Below are positions 53,899-63,925 of a stretch of DNA of 64,000 nt, in pieces (position 1 is the first letter of the stretch; each line of letters begins with the position of its first letter). The DNA lies in assembly GCF_964656455.1 (NCBI RefSeq), contig NC_135720.1, forward strand, positions 109,194,696 through 109,258,695, given 5' to 3'. The DNA comes from Halichoerus grypus (Eukaryota; Chordata; Mammalia; Carnivora; Phocidae). A program made the position numbers and the translations under genes. The notes beneath the pieces were generated by a model that saw nothing but the letters and a program-made list of their open reading frames with translations, was not told the origin of the DNA and made no database searches.

Positions 53899-55427
53899 AA
53901 AAATATTTCAACTCCCAGCCCTTTCTGGCTTGCCAGGTCTCTGTGGATAGGTGATCACCAAGACAGCATGGTACTGGCACAAAAACAGACATACAGACCA
54001 ATGGAACAGAATAGAGAGCCCAGATATGGACCCTCAACTCTATGGTCAAATAATCTTCAACAAAGCAGGAAAAAATATGCAATGGAAAAAAGACAGTCTC
54101 TTCAATAAATGGTGCTGGGAAAATTGGACAGCCACATGCAGAAGAATGAAACTCGACCATTCTCTAACACCATACACAAAGATAAACTCAAAATGGATGA
54201 AAGCCCTCAATGTGAGACAGGAATCCATTAAAATCCTAGAGGAGAACATAGGCAGTAACCCCTTGGACATCAGCCACAGCAACTTCTTTCAAGATACATC
54301 TCCAAAGGCTAGTGAAACAAAAGCAAAAATGAACTTTTGGGACTTTATCAAGATAGAAAGCTTCCACACAGCAAAGGGAACAGTCAACAAAACAAAGAGG
54401 CCACCCACAGAATGGGAGAAGATATTTGCAAATGACACTATAGATAAAAGGCTGATATCCAAGATCTATAAAGAACTTCTCAACACCCAAAAAACAAATA
54501 ATCAAGTCAAAAAATGGGCAGAAGATACGAACAGACACTTCTCCGAAGAAGACATACAAATGGCTAACAGACACATGAAAAAATGTTCATCATCATTAGC
54601 CATCAGGGAAATTCAAATCAAAACCACATTGAGATACTACCTTACACCAGTTAGAATGGCAAAAATTGACAAGGCAAGAAACAACAAATGTTGGAGCAGT
54701 TGTGGAGAAAGGGGAACCCTCTTACACTGTTGGTGGGAATGCAAATTGGTACAGCCACTTTGGAAAACAGTGTGGAGCTTCCTCAAAAAATTAAAAATAG
54801 AGCTACCCTATGACCCAGCAATTGCACCCCTGGGTATTTACCCCAAAGACACAGATGTAGTGAAAAGAAGGGCCATATGCACCCCAATGTTCATAGCAAC
54901 GATGTCCGCAATAGCCAAACTGTGGAAAGAGCTGAGATGCCCTTCAACAGATGAATGGATAAAGAAGATGTGGTCCATATATACAATGGAATATTACTCA
55001 GCCATCAGAAAGGATGAATACCCAACTTTTACATCAACATGGATGGGACTGGAGGAGATTATGCTAAGTGAAATAAGTCAAGCAGAGAAAGTCAATTATC
55101 ATATGGTTTCACTTATTTGTGAAACATAAGGAATAGCATGGTGGACATTAGGAGAAGGAAGGGAAAAATGAAGGGGGGGAAATCAGAGGGAGAGATGAAC
55201 CATGAGAGACTATGGACTCTGAAAAACAAACTGAGGGTTTTAGAGGGGAGGGGCTGGGGGGATGGGTTAGCCTGGTGATGGGTATTAAGGAGGGCATGTA
55301 CTGCATGGAGCACTGGGTGTTATATGAAAACAATGAATCGTGGATCAGTACATCAAAAACTAATGATGTACTGTATGGTGACTAACATAACATAATAAAA
55401 TAAAATTTAAAAAAATATTTCAACTCC
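53899..55427 (+). mobile_element. L1 with short 5' inversion and large internal deletion, 17-bp TSD
   Basis: The body is 53916-55410 with exact TSD AAAAATATTTCAACTCC at 53899-53915 and 55411-55427. The first about 37 bases (53916-53952) are the reverse complement of an ORF1 C-terminal segment, matching 18769-18804 of the full-length L1. At about 53953 the sequence turns to sense ORF2 C-terminal sequence, matching from about 21699, and runs to the 3' UTR and A tail. About 2.9 kb of L1 is missing between the two arms. The 3' UTR has only module 2. Confidence 0.94.
53951..55129 (+). pseudogene. L1 ORF2 C-terminal fragment, uninterrupted for 392 codons
   Basis: An open frame from the inversion junction through [10 protein letters not shown], the [15 protein letters not shown]ys-containing region and [12 protein letters not shown] to a natural end VSLICET. 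It lacks the endonuclease and reverse transcriptase domains, so no enzymatic activity is expected. The intact frame shows the insertion is young relative to the L1s around it. Differences from the 16089 element (for example the ending VSLICET instead of MTSLI) mark a distinct L1 subfamily. Confidence 0.9.
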
Positions 55428-57395
55428 TTAGTGAAATTTATTTCTAAGTATTTTATTCTTTTTAATGCTATGGAAAATGGAGTTGTTTTCTTAATTTCCT
55501 TTTTGGTAGGTTTGTTATTAGTTGCTATAGTTTGATTTTCTACCCTACAACTTTACTGAATTCATTCATTAGTTTTAACAGATTTTTTTGTGGAGTCTTT
55601 AAGGTTTTCTACATCATATGATCGGCAAACAGAGAAAATTTTACTTCTTTTTTTCTGATTTGGATTTTATTTATTTCTCTTTATTGCCTAATTGCTCTGG
55701 CTAGGATTTCCAGTCTATGTTGAATAGAAGTGGCAAGAGTGGACATCCTTGTTTTGTTCCTGATATTAGAGGAAAGGATTTCAGTTTTTCACCATTAAAT
55801 GTTAACTGTGGGCTTGTCATATATGACCTTTAGTATGCTGAGGTACATTCCTTCTATATGGAGCTTACTGAGCATTTTTACCATAAAAGGATGTTGAATT
55901 TTGTTAAATGCTTTTTCTCTTTTGAAGTAATCATATGATTTTTATCCTTTATTCTGTTAATGTGGTGTATCACATTTATATATTTGCACATTTTGAACCA
56001 TCCTTGCATCCCATGAGTAAGTATCACTTGTTCATAATATATGTTCATTTTAATGTACTGTTGAATTTGATTTGCTAGAATTTTGTTCAGGATTTTTGCA
56101 TCTGTGTTCATCACAAATACTGGCCTGTGATTTTCTTTTCTTGTACGGTCTTTGACTGGTTTTCATATCAGAGTACTGTTGGCTTCATAAAATGAGTTTG
56201 GAAGTGTTCCCTTTTATCAAACATCTGTCCAGTAAAGAAAACAATCAAATGAATGGAAAAGCAACCAGTGGAATGGGAGAAAATATTTGCAAACTATATA
56301 TTTGATTGGGGAGAGAGGTTAATTTCTGCAATATATAAGGAACTTCTGCAACTCAATAGCAATAAATAAATAACCTGATTTTAAAATGGGCTGAAGACTT
56401 GGATAGGCATTTCTCCAAGGGAGACATACAAATGGCCAACAGGTATATGAAAATGTGCTCAATATCACTAATCATCATAGAAATGCAAATCTAAACCACA
56501 ATATCACCTCACATCTGTTAAAATGGCTATTATCAGAAAAAAACAAAAGGTGACAGATGTTAGCAAGGATGTGAGAAATTGGAACCCTTGTGCACTGTTG
56601 GCAGGAATGTGAAATGGTGCAGCCACTATGGAAAACAGTATGGATATTTCTCAAAAAATTAAAAATAGAATTATCGTATCATTCATCGATGTCACTCCTG
56701 AGTATATATCCAAAAGAATTGAAATCAGCATCTCAGAGATACATCCACACTCCTATGTTTATTGTAGCATTATTCATAATAGCCAAGATATGGAAACAAA
56801 TCAAATGTCTATTAACAGAAAATGGATAAAGAAAATGTGGCATATACATACAATGGAATATTATTCAGCCTATAAAAGGAAGAAATCCTATTTTCAAGAA
56901 TATGAATAGACTTGGAAAACATTATACTAAGTGAAATAAGTCAGTCACAGAAGGACAAACACACCATGATTTCATTCATATGAAATATTAAAATAGTCAA
57001 ACTCAGAGACTAGAAGCAGAGACTGGAATGGTGGTTTCCAGGGCATATGGGGAGGGAGAAATGGGTGGTTGTGTTCAATGGGTTTAAGTTACATTTATAC
57101 AAGATGAATAATTTCTAGAGATCTACTATATAACATAGTGCCTATACCTGACAACAGAGTGTTGTACACTTAAAAACTTTAGAGAGCAGATCTCATGCTA
57201 AGTGTTCTTCCCCCCAACACACAAGCAAGAGGACATAAGAAATCTTTTGGAAGTGATGGGTATGTTTATTACCTCAATTGTTGTAATGGTATCACAGGTG
57301 TGTGCATATGTCCAAACTCATCAAAATACATACATTAAATATGTGCAGTATTTTGTATAGTAAGTATACCTTAATAAGCTGAAATTTTTTTCAAA

Positions 57396-58861
57396 AAAAT
57401 CATTACCCGAATGTTAGCAAATTGAATCCAACAATGTATAAAATGAATAATACACCACAACCAACTAAGATTGTTTCCAAGTATGCAAGGCAGTTTCAAC
57501 ATTCAAAAACCATCTAAAGTAATCCATCAACAGGCCCCCCCTGTTTTATGATCATATCAACAAATTCAGAAAAAGCATTTGACAAAATCCAACACCCATT
57601 CATGATAAAAACTCTCAGCAAACAAGGAATAGAGGGAAACTTCCTCAACTAAATAAAGAATATCTGGAAAAAGAACCCTTTAGCTAACACCATATTTAAT
57701 GGTGATAAACTCAATGTTTCCTCACTAAGATCAGCTACAAGGCAAGGATGTCCCTTCTCACCACTATGTTTCAACATTGTACAGAAAGTCCTAGTTGATG
57801 CAATAAGATAAGAAAGTAAAAGGTATACAAACTGGGAAGGAAGACATAAAACTCTTTGTTTACAGGTGACATGATTGTCTACATAGAAAATTTTAAAAGA
57901 ATCAACAAAATAACTCCTGGAACTAATAATAGATTATAACAATGTTGCAGGATACAAAATTAACATTCAAAAGTCAATCACTTTCCTATATATCAGCAAT
58001 GAACAAGTGAAATTTGGCATTAAAAACACAATACCTAAATTAGCATCCAAACAAAAGAGAATACTTAGTTATAAATCTAATAAAATATGCACAAGATCTA
58101 TATGAAGAAAACTATAAAATTCCAATGAAAGAAATCAATGAACTAAATAAATGGAGAGATATTCTATGTTCATGGGTAGGAACACCCAATATTGTCCAGT
58201 TGTCAGTTATTCCAAACTTGATCTATAGATTCAATGCAATCCCAATCAAAATCCCAAAACTGTATTTTGTGGATATGGATAAACTAATTCTAAAGTTTAT
58301 ATGGAGAGGTAAAAGACCCAAAATAGCCAACATAATATTGAAGGAGAAGAACAAGTTGGAAGACTCACACTACCCAACATCAAGACATACTATAAAGCTA
58401 TAGTAATCAAGACAGTGTGGTATTAGCAAAATAATAGATAAATGGAAAAGAACAGAGAACCCAGAAATAAACCCACTTAAATATAGTCAACTGATGTTTG
58501 ACAAAGGAACAAAGATAATACATTGGGGAAAAGATAGTCTTTTCAACATGCTGCTGCCATGGTGCTGGAACAACTGGACATACAGATGTGAAAAAGTGAA
58601 TCTAGACACAAATCGTACACCTTTCATATGAAATTACTCAAGATGGATCACAGATTTAAATGTAAAACAAACAAAAAACTATAAACTCCTAGAAGATAAC
58701 ATGGAGGAAATCTGGATGACTAGATTTTGGTGATGATTTTTAGATACAACATCAAAGGAATAATCTATGAAAGAAAGAATTAATAAACTGAAATTTTAAA
58801 ATTAAAAACTTCTGCTTTCAGAAAGACACTATCAAGAGAATCTTTAAAAGCCACAAACTGG
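57396..58861 (+). pseudogene. Old L1 ORF2 remnant, part 2 (reverse transcriptase)
   Basis: Continues the ORF2 of the host L1: 'aaagcatttgacaaaatccaacacccattc' (AFDKIQHPF motif, about 57570-57600), 'aggcaaggatgtcccttctcaccac' (RQGCPLSP, near 57740), and a mutated FADD region at 57856-57870, where 'tttacaggtgacatg' reads F-T-G-D, so two catalytic-box positions are changed. A 92-codon frame at 58125-58403 is a fragment of the following region. Non-functional. Confidence 0.9.
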
Positions 58862-59065
58862 TGGGGCACCTGGGTGGCTCAGTCAGTTAAGCGGCCAACT
58901 CTTGATATCAGCTCAGGTCATGATCTCAAGGTCATAGGATTGAGCCCCGCTTTGGGCTCCATGCTCAGCATGGGCTCTGCTTAAGATTCTCCCTTTCCCT
59001 CCACCTTGCCCCTCCCCCTGCTTGCACTCACTCTCTCTCTCTAAAATAAATAAATAAGATCTTTT
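58862..59065 (+). mobile_element. Can-SINE (older subtype) forming the 5' part of the chimera
   Basis: Head GGGGCACCTGGGTGGCTCAG, centre 'caactcttgatatcagctcaggtcatgatctcaaggtc', B-box-like 'ggattgagccccg', CT-rich tract, tail 'aaataaataaataagatctttt' with terminator TCTTTT. Full length. Confidence 0.94.
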
Positions 59066-60109
59066 GAAGCAGACAGCCTGAAGATAATGTAATAAGATGG
59101 AAATGTAAAGAGAGAGATGGAAACTTTAAGAAAGACTAAAAAAAGAAGTGCTAGAAATTAAAAACTCTCACAAAAATGAATTCATTTGATGGATTTAGTA
59201 GATTGAGCATGGCTGAGTAAAGGATCAGTGAGTTCGAAGATATGTCAATAAAAACTTCCCAAACTAAAATGGTAAGGAGAAAAAAATGAAAAAATCATAA
59301 TAGAATATCCAAGAACTGTGGAACAATTACAAAAGGTATAACAGGAATAACAGAAGAAGAAAGAGAAAAAGGAACAAAAGAAATACATGAAGTCATAATG
59401 ACTGAGAATTTTACTAAATTAATGACAGACCCCAAACCACAGATACAGGAAGCTCAGAGAACATTAAGCATCATAAATACCAAAAAAATCTTCACCTAGG
59501 TATATCATATTCAAACTGCAGAAAGTCAAAGAGAAAGAGAAGATCTTTAAAGAAGACAGAGCGGGGGAAAAACACCTTACCTATAGAAAAACAAAGATAA
59601 GAATTACATCGGATTTCTCTTCAGAAACCATACAAGTGAGAAAAGAATGGAGTGAAATATTCAAAGTTTTCAAAAAAGACAAACCACCAACCTAGAATTC
59701 TGTATCCAGGGAATTATCCTTCAAAAGTGAAGGAGAAATAAAAACTTTCTCAAACAAAAATGGAGAGAATTTGTGGCCAGTAGACCTGCCTTGCAAGAAA
59801 TACTAAAAGTTTTCAGAGAAAAAGAAAATGATATGGGTCAGAAGCTTCGATCTGAATTAAGAAAAAAAGAGAATCTGAGAACAAAATTAAGGTAAAATAA
59901 AATTTCTAATTTTTCTTATTTTTAACTGATCAAATAGATAACTGTTCAAAGTAATTTAATAGCAACAATGTGTCCTTAACAAAATATCAGCAAGTCAAAC
60001 CCAACAATGCATATTTATATTATACACCACAGTCATGTGGGGAACCAGAGGTACATAGGAATTTTCTGAAATATCTGCTCAATTTTTCTGTAATTCTAAC
60101 ACTGTTCTT

Positions 60110-60261
60110 AAAAATAGTCTAGCCCAGTGATGGGGAGTAAGGAGGGCACATATTGCAATGAGCACTGGGTGTTATATGCAAATAATGAATCATGGAACAC
60201 TACATCAAAAACTAATGAAGTACTGTATGGTGACTAACATAACATAATAAAAAAATAGTCT
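60110..60261 (+). mobile_element. Minute L1 3'-end insertion, 11-bp TSD
   Basis: The body is 60121-60250 (130 bases), with exact TSD AAAAATAGTCT at 60110-60120 and 60251-60261. It contains only the last part of 3' UTR module 2 and a short A tail. An extreme 5' truncation. Confidence 0.93.
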
Positions 60262-60432
60262 ATGAATTGAAAAAGAAAAAAAATTAAAAAATTAAAAAAG
60301 CCACAAACTGGGAGAAAATATTTGTAAAAGACACATTTGATATAAGACTGTTAGCCAAAATACACAAAGAACATTTAAAACTTAACAATAAGAAAACAAA
60401 CAACCCTATTAAAAAAATGAGCCAAAGACTTT

Positions 60433-60919
60433 AATAGATACCTCACCAAAACTCTTAATCTCAGGAAACAAACTGAGGGTTGCTGGAGTGGTGGGAGGTG
60501 GAAGGGATGGGGTGGCTGGGTGATAGACATTGGGGAGGGTATGTGCTATGGTGAAGGCTGAGAATTGTGTAAGATTGATGAATCATAGACCTGTATCTCT
60601 GAAACAAATAATACATTATATGTTAAAAAAAAAAAAAGATAGTAGGAAGGGAAAAATGAAGGGGGGGAAATCGGAGAGGGAGATGAACCATGAGAGACTA
60701 TGGACTCTGAGAAACAAACTGGGGGTTTTAGAGGGGAGGGGCTGGGGGATGGGTTAGCCTGGTGATGGGTATTAAGGAGGGCATGTATTGCATGGAGCAC
60801 TGGGTGTTATGCACAAACAATGAATCATGGAACACTACATCAAAAACTAATGATGTAATGTATGGTGACTAACAAAACATAATAAAATAAAATTTAAAAA
60901 AAATAGACACCTCACCAAA
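60433..60919 (+). mobile_element. 5'-truncated L1, two-module 3' UTR, 18-bp TSD
   Basis: The body is about 60451-60901. TSD AATAGATACCTCACCAAA at 60433-60450 and AATAGACACCTCACCAAA at 60902-60919 (one mismatch). It carries both 3' UTR modules with the A-rich junction at about 60624-60637. Removing it joins two parts of the old L1 ORF2. Confidence 0.94.
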
Positions 60920-61470
60920 GAAGATATACAGATGGCAAATAAGCATATGAAAGATGCCCCACATCATATGTCATCAGGGAAATGCAAATTAAAACAATGA
61001 AACTTCACTATATACTTACTGGAATGACCAAAATCCAGAACACAACACTAAATGCTGGGGATGATATGGAGCAACAGGAACTCTTATTCATTGCTGGTGG
61101 GAATGCAAAATAGTACAGCTACTTTGGAAGACAGTTTGGCAGTTTCTTACAAAATTAAATATTGTCTTATCATACAACCCAGCAATTGTGCTCCTTAGTA
61201 TTTACCCAAAAGAGTTGAAAACATGTTCACACGAAAACCTACACATGAATGTTTATGGCAGCTTTATTTATAATTTGCCAAAACTTGGAAGCAACCAAGA
61301 TGTCCTTCAGTAGGTGAATGGATAAATAAACTGTGGCACATCCAGACAATAAAATATTATGTAGTGCTAAAATGAAATGAAGTATCAAGCTATGAAAATA
61401 CATGGAGAAAACTTAAATGCATATTACTAAGTGAAAGAAGCCAATCTGAAAAGGTTACATGCTGTGTAAT
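60920..61470 (+). pseudogene. Old L1 ORF2 remnant, C-terminal part
   Basis: 'gaagatatacagatggcaaataagcatatgaaa', 'tcatcagggaaatgcaaattaaaac', 'attgctggtgggaatgcaaa' and 'gtgaatggataaataaactgtgg' follow the ORF2 C-terminal order, also seen at 54545-55080, with many changes. Confidence 0.9.
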
Positions 61471-61893
61471 TCTAACTATGTGATATTCTGGAAAAGGCAA
61501 AACTTTGGAGACAGCAAAAGATCAGTGGTTTCCAGAGGTTGGGTAGAGAGAGCTATAAATAAGGAGAACACAGATGATTTGGGGGATAATGAAACTACTG
61601 TATGTATGATACTATAATGGTGTATATATGCCACTATACATTTGTCCAAACGCATAGAATGTATAACACCAAGAGCAAACCCCAAGGTAAACTAATGGAT
61701 TTTGGGTGATCATGATATGTCCATATAGGGTCATCAGTTATAACAAGTGTACCATATAGTGGGGGATGCTGATAATACGGGAGGCTGTGCATGTGTGGGA
61801 GTAGGGGTCTTTGAAAAATATCTATACTATACCTTCTGCTCAGTTTTGCTGTGAAACTAAAAATGCTCTAAAAAACAAAGTCTATTTTAAAAG
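61471..61893 (+). mobile_element. Old L1 3' UTR
   Basis: 'gcaaaagatcagtggtttccagaggttggg' through 'ttctgctcagttttgctgtgaaactaaaaatgctctaaaaaacaaag' is an L1M-type 3' UTR ending in an A-rich tail, directly followed by the decayed TSD. Confidence 0.88.
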
Positions 61894-62130
61894 AAAGACT
61901 ATTGGGTGTGGCAATGAGGAGGTGGTGGGTGACCTCAAAAGAGCAGTTTCAATGAGGTGCTGAATATAGAAACCAGACTGCAGTGAAATGAGGTGTGAAG
62001 AATAGTTGAAGACATGGAGCCAGGGAACACTGACAGCTCTTCCAGGAGTCTGCTTGTGAAGGGGAAGAAGACTCAAGTTAGTAGAAGATTCAAAAAATGG
62101 GGTCCAGGGAGGGACTTATTGTTGCTTGTA
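61894..62130 (-). mobile_element. Ancient LINE-2 relic, antisense, part 2
   Basis: 'attgggtgtggcaatgaggaggtggtgggtgacctcaaaagagcagtttcaatgagg' and 'tgcttgtgaaggggaagaag' continue the L2 region broken off at 49091. Similarity fades near 62130. Confidence 0.7.
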
Positions 62131-63925
62131 TTAGGATACAGTGCTGTCACACATAAATTCTGAGTGCCATATATGCTAGGATTCTTTGGCTTTAGGATAC
62201 AGTTGGAATTCCTTGGTGTGTCAGCAATATCAATGGCTTCATTAAAAAGTGGAATAAGTACAGGGCAATGTATTTACAATTTACTCCACTTTCTATGAGT
62301 TTCTTGGTGTTTGTTCATTCCTTGGAAAGGCCATATGTATATCCCCTCAATTTAGGTGCTCAGGAAATAACCCTATCAAGACCAAGGTACATTTTTGGAG
62401 AACCTGGTTTTCCTAGAGATAAAGTAGTTCCATTGGGAGAAATACAATGACTTGAATTACTTACACCTTTTCTGCCTTGGGCTGGTCTCCAGATGTGCTG
62501 GGAGAGGATGTTTACTACTCTCACCCTCTCCTGAAGATATTCAGGATCAGGACACCTGAGGGCCTCTAGATAGCCTGCAGCCATCACAGGTACACATTTG
62601 CTGAACACATGTGGCTTCATAAATAGATGACCTAAAAATGACTACAGTTAAGTAAAACCTAAGACATGGAGTACCCAATCTCATCACTAGACAAGAAGGC
62701 AATAAGATGGTGGGGTGTGGGCCACAGAGACATAATGGAAAGAAAGGTCAGGCAGTCAGAGAGGAGGAAGCAAAAATAGATGGGTGGCAAATACACATAG
62801 CAGAGCCTTCCTTGGGAAGATGTTGGTCCACGTGCTGGAGACACTGCCTCAAGGAGGAAACATGGAAACTATAAAAGATACCAAGGGAAAAGAAGAACAG
62901 GAGAAAAGGAAATGAAAACAGAAGAGAGGGGTGTCACATTTCTTTTGGCATTTAAAACACTTCCAGATTGCATCCTGAAATCTTGCTGGACCAAGAATTG
63001 CAATCTTCTGGCAAACTCAAGGCCTTAGCTTTGGCATCCCTGGTGTTGTAATATCAAAGCACAGCTCAATGTTAAATTTTATTATTCAACATGAATTAAA
63101 AGGTCAAGGGGAAAAAGAGCTCTGTGGTGTTCCATTAAAGGAAAAATCTGATCATCTTAAAGCAATATGATCTTAAAGGAACCTATGTTAAAAAGGGCAG
63201 TGTATAGAGGAGTATGGGCAGTAAGTGCCTGTTGATCCCTTGGAAACACATATGCATGCTGGGAAGGTACTTATGGACAGAGTTAATGCTTCTCTCCAAG
63301 TGTTTCACTTACAGGAATAGTGGGAACATCTGTCAGTAGATGGTTACCGCTATAGGTGAAAAAAGTGACGTATTGCTCCTCTTTCCTTCCCCAAAATATA
63401 TTGTTTTCTAAACCTAACCCTGTTGAATGTACAACATCTTCCACATCATCTGGGGAGCAAGAAAGGAGATCTCTCCTAATCATACTCTTGGTATCATCCT
63501 TAGATAATCTCCAGAACAGTCATCTAGTGGATTCCAGTTTGCAGTGCTTAGAGACAAGTTCATTAGGGCACATCATTGGATGTTCTGCTGTGACCAATCC
63601 AGATGCTCCTAAGAGAAGTCTGTGACCTCCTGTGTTATTGGCAGGAGCTACCAGGCAGGTGTTTGGGTTGTATTTAACCATGTTGTACAGCTCAGCCACT
63701 TGTCAGACTGCAAGCTGTTGTTACTGCATTGATCTTTCATCCATATAAAATTGCTCTTAGACCTCTGAATTTTGAACCTCAAACTCTGAAGTTCCCTCCT
63801 CTGTCTCCTCACCTCCTCCTCCATTGGCCCTGCTATGCCAACTCCTGGTCCTTCCCTACACTTTGTTCTGTGATCCCCTTTGTCCTTCCCTGCCACTGGT
63901 CTGTGGTTGAAGAACATACTTTTAA
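62131..63925. other. Unassigned sequence, about 1.8 kb
   Basis: No gene recognised. Open frames of 86 codons (minus, 62360-62620), 89 codons (plus, 63356-63625) and 102 codons (minus, 63648-63956) show no domain that I can identify and no flanking splice pattern. Confidence 0.45.

Larger units (their letters stand above)
52995..57395 (+). mobile_element. Old L1 with 5' inversion, nested in the older L1
   Basis: From 52995 to about 56218 (excluding the later SINE and L1) the sequence is antisense ORF2, from a point just past the reverse transcriptase domain back to the 'NSFYEA' region. At about 56219 it flips to sense ORF2 starting within about 35 bases of where the inverted arm's outer end lies in L1 coordinates. 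It then runs through the ORF2 C-terminal end (near 56590-56900) to an L1M-type 3' UTR with 'gtatgtttattacctcaattgttgtaatggtatcac' and an A-rich tail at about 57393. This order is that of twin priming. The TSD is too decayed to be certain. Confidence 0.85.
58846..60311 (+). mobile_element. SINE-L1 chimeric insertion sharing one 16-bp TSD
   Basis: Exact TSD AAAAGCCACAAACTGG at 58846-58861 and 60296-60311; deleting the insert restores continuous ORF2 ('ccacaaactgg|gagaaaatatttg'). The insert has a complete older-type Can-SINE (58863 to about 59065), then L1 sequence in the same orientation: ORF1 (about 59090-59950), a scrap of reverse transcriptase region (about 59980-60045) and an L1 3' terminus ('atctgctcaatttttctgtaattctaacactgttctt', about 60071-60110). 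An A-rich tail follows (60270-60299). No separate TSD flanks the SINE. The later minute L1 at 60121-60250 sits inside. See the finding. Confidence 0.8.
49092..61893 (+). mobile_element. Near-full-length old L1 (L1M type), sense, split into four segments by later insertions
   Basis: The segments are 49092 to about 52994, about 57396-58861, 60312-60450 and 60920-61893, about 6.5 kb in total. In order they hold a 5' UTR (49092-49846), ORF1 (49847 to about 50835), a spacer with an AT repeat, ORF2, and an L1M-type 3' UTR ending 'aaaacaaagtctattttaaaag'. Sequence is colinear across each interruption. For example, 'gcaaaagtcctca' at about 52978 is followed in L1 order by 'gaatgttagcaaattgaatcc' at 57409. 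The TSD is decayed: AAAGACACTATTGGG at 49077-49090 and AAAGACTATTGGG at 61894-61906. All frames are heavily broken. Confidence 0.85.

Noticed and set aside
55878..56114. Open frame on the minus strand with a reverse-transcriptase-like sequence ([22 protein letters not shown]...)
   Set aside because: It is the coding strand of the inverted arm of the L1 at 52995-57395, already covered, and not a separate gene.
62268..62640. 60- and 86-codon frames on opposite strands, considered as an exon
   Set aside because: No convincing splice acceptor-donor pair and no domain recognised.
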